IMG/VR virus record: IMGVR_UViG_3300013233_000087
Location: 1-42,595 of that record
Strand: one strand, 5' to 3'
Length of the DNA stretch: 42,595 nt
From: a virus
Shown: positions 40,289-42,595 of the stretch, piece after piece
Layout: each line of letters starts with the position of its first letter
Numbering within the stretch: the first letter of the stretch is position 1
The notes under the pieces: model-generated
The model's database searches: none
Told to the model about the DNA's origin: nothing
Seen by the model: only the letters and a program-made list of their open reading frames with translations
Translations under genes and position numbers: made by a program

Positions 40289-40402
40289 ATGATAGGCAAC
40301 TTTTTATTTGCAAAGAAATTCCACATAGTAGACCTGTGTGCAGTCAGTTTAATTACTCACTACTTCTTGTCTCCAATGGTGATGCGACTTATTGAGGATT
40401 GA
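40289..40402 (+). CDS. Small hydrophobic protein (37 aa)
   Basis: ATG 40289 to TGA 40400-40402, with GGGAGGG eight bases upstream, a strong Shine-Dalgarno. MIGNFLFAKKFHIVDLCAVS then LITHYFLSPMVMRLIED. A hydrophobic central helix suggests membrane association. It directly precedes the polymerase start with one base between stop and ATG, and its last codons contain the polymerase's GAGGA. Confidence 0.6.
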   Translation: MIGNFLFAKKFHIVDLCAVSLITHYFLSPMVMRLIED

Positions 40403-40403
40403 T

Positions 40404-42356
40404 ATGGCACAAGTGTACGATTTAGAAACATACCCGAACTTCTTCCTCGCGTGTATTGAGGCAGATGACACAGGTCAGAGATGGGAATTTGTGTGTGATG
40501 ACACGCGCAATGATTGGCCTGAATTCTTAAGTTGGTTAACCTTGTGGGGGAGCACTCGCGCGGTGATGACAGGGTTTAATAGTGTAGGGTTCGACTATCC
40601 TGTGCTGCACCATCTACTCAAGCTGGACACATCGGAAGCCACAGGTGTTCAGATAGCCAATGCTGCGTATGCGAAAGCAATGCAGATAATCCAAACACCA
40701 TGGGATCAACGCTTCAGTAACCGCATCTGGGACACTGACTGTATGGTGAAACAGCGCGATCTATTCATCATCAATCACTTCGACAACCCTGCTAAGTCAA
40801 CATCGCTGAAGCAGATTGAGTTCAACATGCGAATGATGAACGTGCAAGAGTTACCGATCCCTGTCGGTACAGAGAACCTGACACCACAGGATAAGCAGAT
40901 CATCATTGATTACTGTTGGAATGATATGGAAGCAACAATGGCGTTTAACAACTCGTGTCGTGATGATGTTGAGTTCCGAGAACACTTACGACTTGAGTAT
41001 GGTAGCGACTTCACCAACATGAACGATGCTAAAGTGGGTGGTCAGATAATGATCAACCGACTCAAAGATGCGGGGGTTGAGTGTTATGAGTACATCAATA
41101 AAAAGAAGACAGTCAGACAAACTAAGCGTGGTCGCATCAACTTAGGTGATGTCATCTTCCCTTACATCCAGTTCAGATCACCAGAGTTCAATGCGCTGCT
41201 CGACAAGTTCAGGAGCATTACCATTAAGGATACTCGCAAGGCCCCTGAGGTGGATGGCATGCACGTCATCTATAAAGGGTTCAAGTACGACTACGGTCTT
41301 GGTGGGATACATGGATCAGTGGAGTCACAGATCATCAGAGCCACCAACACTCGTATGATACTCGACATCGATGTCACAGGCTTTTATCCGTCATTAGGTA
41401 TCGCTAACAGCCTGTATCCTGAGCACCTTGGTATCGAGTTCTGTGATATATCGAACGATGTTAAGACTGAGCGAGCACAGTATTCAAAAGGAACATCACA
41501 GAACTTAGCAATGAAGATGGCAGGCAATGCCACCTACGGTAACTCGAACAACCAGTACAGCCCGTTCTTTGACTCGAAGTACACCATGTCGATCACCATC
41601 AATGGTCAACTACTGCTCACCATGCTTGCTGAGTGGTTAGGTGACGTTCATTCGCTGAGAACCATACAAGCGAACACCGATGGTCTGACCATTGAGGTTG
41701 ATCGCGATCAATACGACGCAGTGATGGAGCGATGCGATGCTTGGTGTGACTACACTAAGTTAGAACTTGAATACGCTGAATACGACATCATGCCGATACG
41801 CGATGTTAATAATTACATGGCCCGCACAGTCGATGGGAAGATCAAACGTAAAGGAGCATATGAATGGAATAAGCTGCATCATCAGGATCAATCATTCCTA
41901 GTGGTCGCTAAGATCACTGAGAAGGTGCTGCTCGATGACGCCCCCATCACTGACACACTCAAATCATGGCCCGATGTGTTCGATTTCATGGGCCGCACTA
42001 AGGTTCCTAAGAGTGGACGGTTGATGATTGATGACGGTCACGACAGAACACAAGTGCAGAACTTGAGTCGCTATCTGGTGACTGAAGAGGGTGGTAAAAT
42101 GATTAAGATACTACCACCACTGTGCGCTAACCGTGAAGAAGCTGAGCTACGGATTAAGAAGTTGAAGAACCAGCCGAAGGATGCGCAGGCTTATGAGGAT
42201 CGAGTGATGACCCTGCTGTCTGAGCGCGAGACTGTAATGGCGTCGGGAAACAACGTAACCATTTGCAACAACATGAGCGAGATTGCTTGGATGACACCAA
42301 TCAACTTCGCATTCTACGAGAATAAAATTCAAAAATTAGTTATGGGATTGGAGTAA
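40404..42356 (+). CDS. Family B DNA polymerase with 3'-5' exonuclease
   Basis: 650 aa from ATG 40404, with GAGG six bases upstream. Exonuclease: Exo I VYDLETYP (Asp6, Glu8), Exo II TGFNSVGFDYPVL near 60, Exo III DYCWNDMEAT near 170. Polymerase: motif A DIDVTGFYPSL near 320, motif B NLAMKMAGNATYGN near 370 and motif C ANTDGLTIEV near 423, where the usual DTD is NTD. This is a short family B enzyme rather than the T7-type family A polymerase, although the virion is T7-like. Its terminal TAA shares one base with the next ATG (TAATG) at the right end, whereas at the left end the DUF3310 gene intervenes. Confidence 0.9.
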   Translation: MAQVYDLETYPNFFLACIEADDTGQRWEFVCDDTRNDWPEFLSWLTLWGSTRAVMTGFNSVGFDYPVLHHLLKLDTSEATGVQIANAAYAKAMQIIQTPWDQRFSNRIWDTDCMVKQRDLFIINHFDNPAKSTSLKQIEFNMRMMNVQELPIPVGTENLTPQDKQIIIDYCWNDMEATMAFNNSCRDDVEFREHLRLEYGSDFTNMNDAKVGGQIMINRLKDAGVECYEYINKKKTVRQTKRGRINLGDVIFPYIQFRSPEFNALLDKFRSITIKDTRKAPEVDGMHVIYKGFKYDYGLGGIHGSVESQIIRATNTRMILDIDVTGFYPSLGIANSLYPEHLGIEFCDISNDVKTERAQYSKGTSQNLAMKMAGNATYGNSNNQYSPFFDSKYTMSITINGQLLLTMLAEWLGDVHSLRTIQANTDGLTIEVDRDQYDAVMERCDAWCDYTKLELEYAEYDIMPIRDVNNYMARTVDGKIKRKGAYEWNKLHHQDQSFLVVAKITEKVLLDDAPITDTLKSWPDVFDFMGRTKVPKSGRLMIDDGHDRTQVQNLSRYLVTEEGGKMIKILPPLCANREEAELRIKKLKNQPKDAQAYEDRVMTLLSERETVMASGNNVTICNNMSEIAWMTPINFAFYENKIQKLVMGLE

Positions 42357-42595
42357 TGACAATAATAAGAAGTTTAACACCAGAGAATCAGAAGGTGTGG
42401 TTAGAAAAGAAGGTTGAAGGTGAAGGTTGTAAACTGGCAAAGACACTAGGTGGAATTGCTTACAAGTTCACATCACCACAACGCAGAGCGGTACCTGACA
42501 GACTCGTGCTGCTACCTTTCCGAGCAGGGTTCTTCATTGAGTACAAACGGTGGGGCAAGAAGCCTACACCGGCTCAGCTAAGAGAGGGTCATAAG
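42289..42595. repeat. Terminal overlap with the left end, lacking one gene
   Basis: 42289-42356 equals 1-68, and 42357-42595 equals 297-535, without a mismatch that I can see. Bases 69-296 (228 bases, the DUF3310 gene) are absent here. The overlap shows circular or redundant genome ends; the missing segment shows two variants in the source population. Confidence 0.96.
42356..42595 (+). CDS. VRR-NUC endonuclease, 5' part (partial, second copy)
   Basis: 80 codons identical to the beginning of the gene at 296-709 apart from the start codon, which is ATG here and GTG there. It runs off the right edge. The ATG shares an A with the polymerase stop, so this version is coupled directly to the polymerase. 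Confidence 0.93.
   Translation, partial: MTIIRSLTPENQKVWLEKKVEGEGCKLAKTLGGIAYKFTSPQRRAVPDRLVLLPFRAGFFIEYKRWGKKPTPAQLREGHK

Noticed and set aside
42289-42595. Physical direct terminal repeat of a linear T7-like genome.
   Set aside because: The two copies differ by a 228-base gene, and the boundaries fall inside coding sequence; a circular assembly with a population variant explains it better.
1-42595. Search by eye for tRNA genes, integrase/attachment sites and a single-subunit RNA polymerase.
   Set aside because: No cloverleaf with a TTC-A-A type arm, no tyrosine or serine integrase motifs, and no RNA polymerase-sized gene remained unassigned.

Overview
The window is an essentially complete genome of a tailed bacteriophage with a T7-like (podovirus) virion, read as a circular assembly opened in the middle of a gene cluster. 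Evidence: a full head-tail gene set in classical order (small terminase, large terminase, head-tail connector/portal, scaffold, capsid, tail tubular proteins A and B, gp13/gp14-like and large internal virion proteins, tail fibre), a small lysis region, and a replication set (family B DNA polymerase, primase/helicase, SNF2-type helicase, RecB-like and VRR nucleases, ssDNA-binding-like protein, clamp-like protein). I see no phage RNA polymerase, integrase, tRNA or rRNA, so transcription probably depends on the host RNA polymerase; at least two good sigma70-type promoters are visible. A lipobox protein in the lysis region fits a Gram-negative host, but the host cannot be named from this sequence.

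Layout. 1-3719 (+): end of the DNA polymerase, a DUF3310 gene, a VRR-NUC nuclease and an SNF2-type helicase carrying two inteins. 3716-27895 (-): the late operon, read right to left: HNH-like gene, terminase genes, connector, scaffold, capsid, tail tubes, internal virion proteins, tail fibres, then lysis genes. 27896-28714: an AT-rich control region with tandem and inverted repeats between the divergent early and late transcription units. 28715-32706 (+): AT-rich early region of small, mostly unrecognised genes separated by repeated stem-loop/leader cassettes, including a shortened sliding-clamp-like gene and an HTH regulator. 32703-35488 (-): an island with a PrimPol/DUF3987 primase-helicase and a small basic protein. 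35503-42356 (+): an RHH regulator, a repeat protein, DUF2800 nuclease, DUF2815 protein with an 11-fold VAAAP repeat, small accessory genes including a Lar-like antirestriction protein and a beta-helix repeat protein, then the DNA polymerase. The right end (42289-42595) repeats the left end but lacks exactly the DUF3310 gene.

The most interesting signals are: (i) a 103-codon zinc-finger ORF with its own Shine-Dalgarno site nested in another frame inside the second intein, exactly where an intein endonuclease domain would sit; (ii) two inteins of different mechanistic classes in one helicase; (iii) a one-gene presence/absence polymorphism captured by the two contig ends, in which both versions keep gene-to-gene translational coupling; (iv) two families of repeated intergenic cassettes in front of single small genes, resembling mobile promoter/stem-loop cassettes known from T4-type phages; and (v) perfect short tandem repeats inside replication genes. 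All functional names rest on motif recognition by eye; no database search was run.
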